NCBI GenBank assembly: GCA_013329455.1
Contig: DUKF01000234.1
Span: 1,499 to 15,745, forward strand
Reading direction: 5' to 3'
Length of the DNA stretch: 14,247 nt
From: Methanotrichaceae archaeon
GTDB lineage: Archaea; Halobacteriota; Methanosarcinia; Methanotrichales; Methanotrichaceae
Position numbers and translations under genes: made by a program. The stretch's first letter is position 1. Each line of letters opens with the position of its first letter. The notes below the pieces were generated by a model. The model saw only the letters and a program-made list of their open reading frames with translations. It ran no database searches and was not told where the DNA came from. Shown one piece after another: positions 13,101 through 14,247 of this stretch.

Positions 13101-14247
13101 AGCTCCCGTCAAGAACCCTCCTTTTCAGCTCTCCGGCGAGCCTCTCGGCCCTCAACCGGTCGGACTGCCGGACCACGATCGGAACCTCACGCCCCTCGAA
13201 GCGGAGCGATCCGAGGTGGGCGCTGAAGACTTCCCCTACGCAGACGGTGGAGCAGAGGCCGCAGTTAAAGCACTTCTTCCGATCGAGGGTGGGCTTCCAG
13301 TCTCGAAAGCCGATGGCTCCCGTCGGGCAGATCGCTTCTGGCTTGCACTGGGTGCACCTCTTGCAGGCCTCGGGGCTAAACTCGACCTCGAGGTCGGTAT
13401 CCTCCCAGACGTCGCCGTAGCTGGTTTTTGCGATCTCTCTTCTCTCAACGACGTCCATAACTGGGAGGGGGATCGAGCGATCGGGGGCGGCGATGCTTTC
13501 AAGGACCCGCTCGCTCGTGACAGGGATCGGAACCGCCCATGAAGAGACGCACTCGGGCCCGCAGGATGTCGCAAAGCCTCCCATGTACTCCGGGTCCATT
13601 TTATGCATGTCGGCGAAGCCCGAGAGGTTCGGTTTTTCAGGGGAGCTACGGGTTCCTCTTCCCAGAACGAAACCCTCGGCCCCGTTTATCAGGACCTTCG
13701 TACCGACGCCGATCGTCTCCAAAAATGGGTCGTTCTGGACCGGGTTTAGGCGGCCACACCCAGAGACTGAGGCCCCGTTCCAGCAGGGGTCAAAGGTGGA
13801 GGCGTGAAAGATGGTGGCGACCCTCTCCTCGCCCGGGTTCACGAAGGCTGAATAGTTCTTGAAGCAGTGGCGGGTGCCTAAGAGTCTCGCCTGAGGCATA
13901 TCAAGAAGGCCCACATCCACCTCGAAGGCTTTTCCAACGTCCGTCTCGACCTCGACCCGCACATCCTTTCCCTCAGCGAGGTCCCGGAATAAGTGGCCTC
14001 CGCCGTATTTGGGATCGGCTCTGCTGTGAGCTGTCCCGAAGACGATCAGGTCCAGAACGCCCAAACGCTCATTGGGGCAGGGCCCGACCTCGGCGGGAAC
14101 TCCGTTCAGCCAAGCGCTTTTCGCCCGGAGGAAAGAGCCCGCCTTGGCCACCGGGAAGGAGAAGACGGCGTAGGTCCCGCTCATAATCGCTCTCGTGGCG
14201 CATGTCACGACGTCCACGTCTTCGAGGGTCAGCCTCTCGCCCTCGTC
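13063..14247 (-). CDS. Methanogenesis marker 16-type protein (DUF39/HcyBio plus 2[4Fe-4S]), 5' end off window
   Basis: 394 residues are visible; the frame is open to the right edge (DEGERLTLED before a GTG at 14217), so the start lies outside and that GTG is not the start. Counted from 14217, residues 1-280 form a DUF39/homocysteine-biosynthesis domain: VVTCATRAIMSG (3-14), YGGGHLFRDLAEGK (71-84), LLGTRHCFKNYSAFVNP (112-128, Cys118), GRLNPVQNDPFLETIGVGTK (155-174). Then comes a ferredoxin-like module with Cys at 285, 288, 291, 297 and CFNCGLCSTVC at about 316-326, binding two [4Fe-4S] clusters. Relatives with this domain insert sulfur into aspartate semialdehyde to form homocysteine; the exact role of the marker 16 form is unproven. 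Placement against comDE fits sulfur metabolism. It overlaps comE by 38 bp at the 3' end. Confidence 0.9.
   Translation of the reverse strand, partial: DEGERLTLEDVDVVTCATRAIMSGTYAVFSFPVAKAGSFLRAKSAWLNGVPAEVGPCPNERLGVLDLIVFGTAHSRADPKYGGGHLFRDLAEGKDVRVEVETDVGKAFEVDVGLLDMPQARLLGTRHCFKNYSAFVNPGEERVATIFHASTFDPCWNGASVSGCGRLNPVQNDPFLETIGVGTKVLINGAEGFVLGRGTRSSPEKPNLSGFADMHKMDPEYMGGFATSCGPECVSSWAVPIPVTSERVLESIAAPDRSIPLPVMDVVERREIAKTSYGDVWEDTDLEVEFSPEACKRCTQCKPEAICPTGAIGFRDWKPTLDRKKCFNCGLCSTVCVGEVFSAHLGSLRFEGREVPIVVRQSDRLRAERLAGELKRRVLDGSFKMTEMVGRISP

Noticed and set aside
14217..14217. GTG at 14217 as the start of the marker 16 gene
   Set aside because: The frame stays open to the window edge and the family has further residues before this point, so the gene is simply cut by the window.

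Overview
The window reads as chromosomal DNA of a methanogenic archaeon of the Methanothrix (Methanosaeta) / Methanosarcinales type. Three things support this: an archaeal replication factor C small subunit, the two subunits of sulfopyruvate decarboxylase (comD, comE; coenzyme M biosynthesis), and a DUF39/ferredoxin protein of the methanogenesis marker 16 type. Archaeal TATA-like boxes about 25 nt before likely transcript starts, GGAGG-type ribosome sites and some likely leaderless genes fit this. The genus is inferred from gene content and protein style; no search was run.

Layout. (1) 1-2379, housekeeping: the start of a leftward exported protein (signal peptide only), rightward rfcS whose best start is an AUA codon, a queuosine-precursor-transporter-like (VUT/YhhQ) membrane protein behind it, a hairpin plus T-tract, and a small ferritin-like protein with an encapsulated-ferritin-like metal pattern. 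(2) 2380-3845: two tandem exported nucleases of the staphylococcal nuclease family, one with an added lamin-tail domain, clearly paralogous. (3) 3846-7770, leftward: an NB-ARC/TPR STAND ATPase with no effector domain, a glutamate dehydrogenase with an 18-bp perfect palindrome in its promoter region, and a WrbA-type flavoprotein with a TTG start. (4) 7771-11773, accessory and less GC-rich: a 720-residue HEAT-repeat / helical / methyltransferase protein with an internal RHIM-like amyloid-type motif and a probable 5' frameshift, 760 bp with only doubtful small ORFs, and a heavily sequon-bearing secreted protein. (5) 11774-14247: a possible 35-residue small gene, the comD-comE operon, and the marker 16 protein running convergently into comE and off the right edge.

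Working together. comD and comE form one enzyme that makes sulfoacetaldehyde for coenzyme M. The neighbouring marker 16 protein resembles homocysteine-forming sulfur-transfer enzymes, so the right end looks like a sulfur/cofactor locus. The two proteins most worth follow-up are the effector-less NB-ARC/TPR ATPase and the HEAT/amyloid-like/methyltransferase protein. Both have architectures typical of prokaryotic signalling or defence. They are separated by two ordinary metabolic genes and point in opposite directions, so a shared system is a hypothesis only. I saw no CRISPR array, rRNA, tRNA or insertion sequence.
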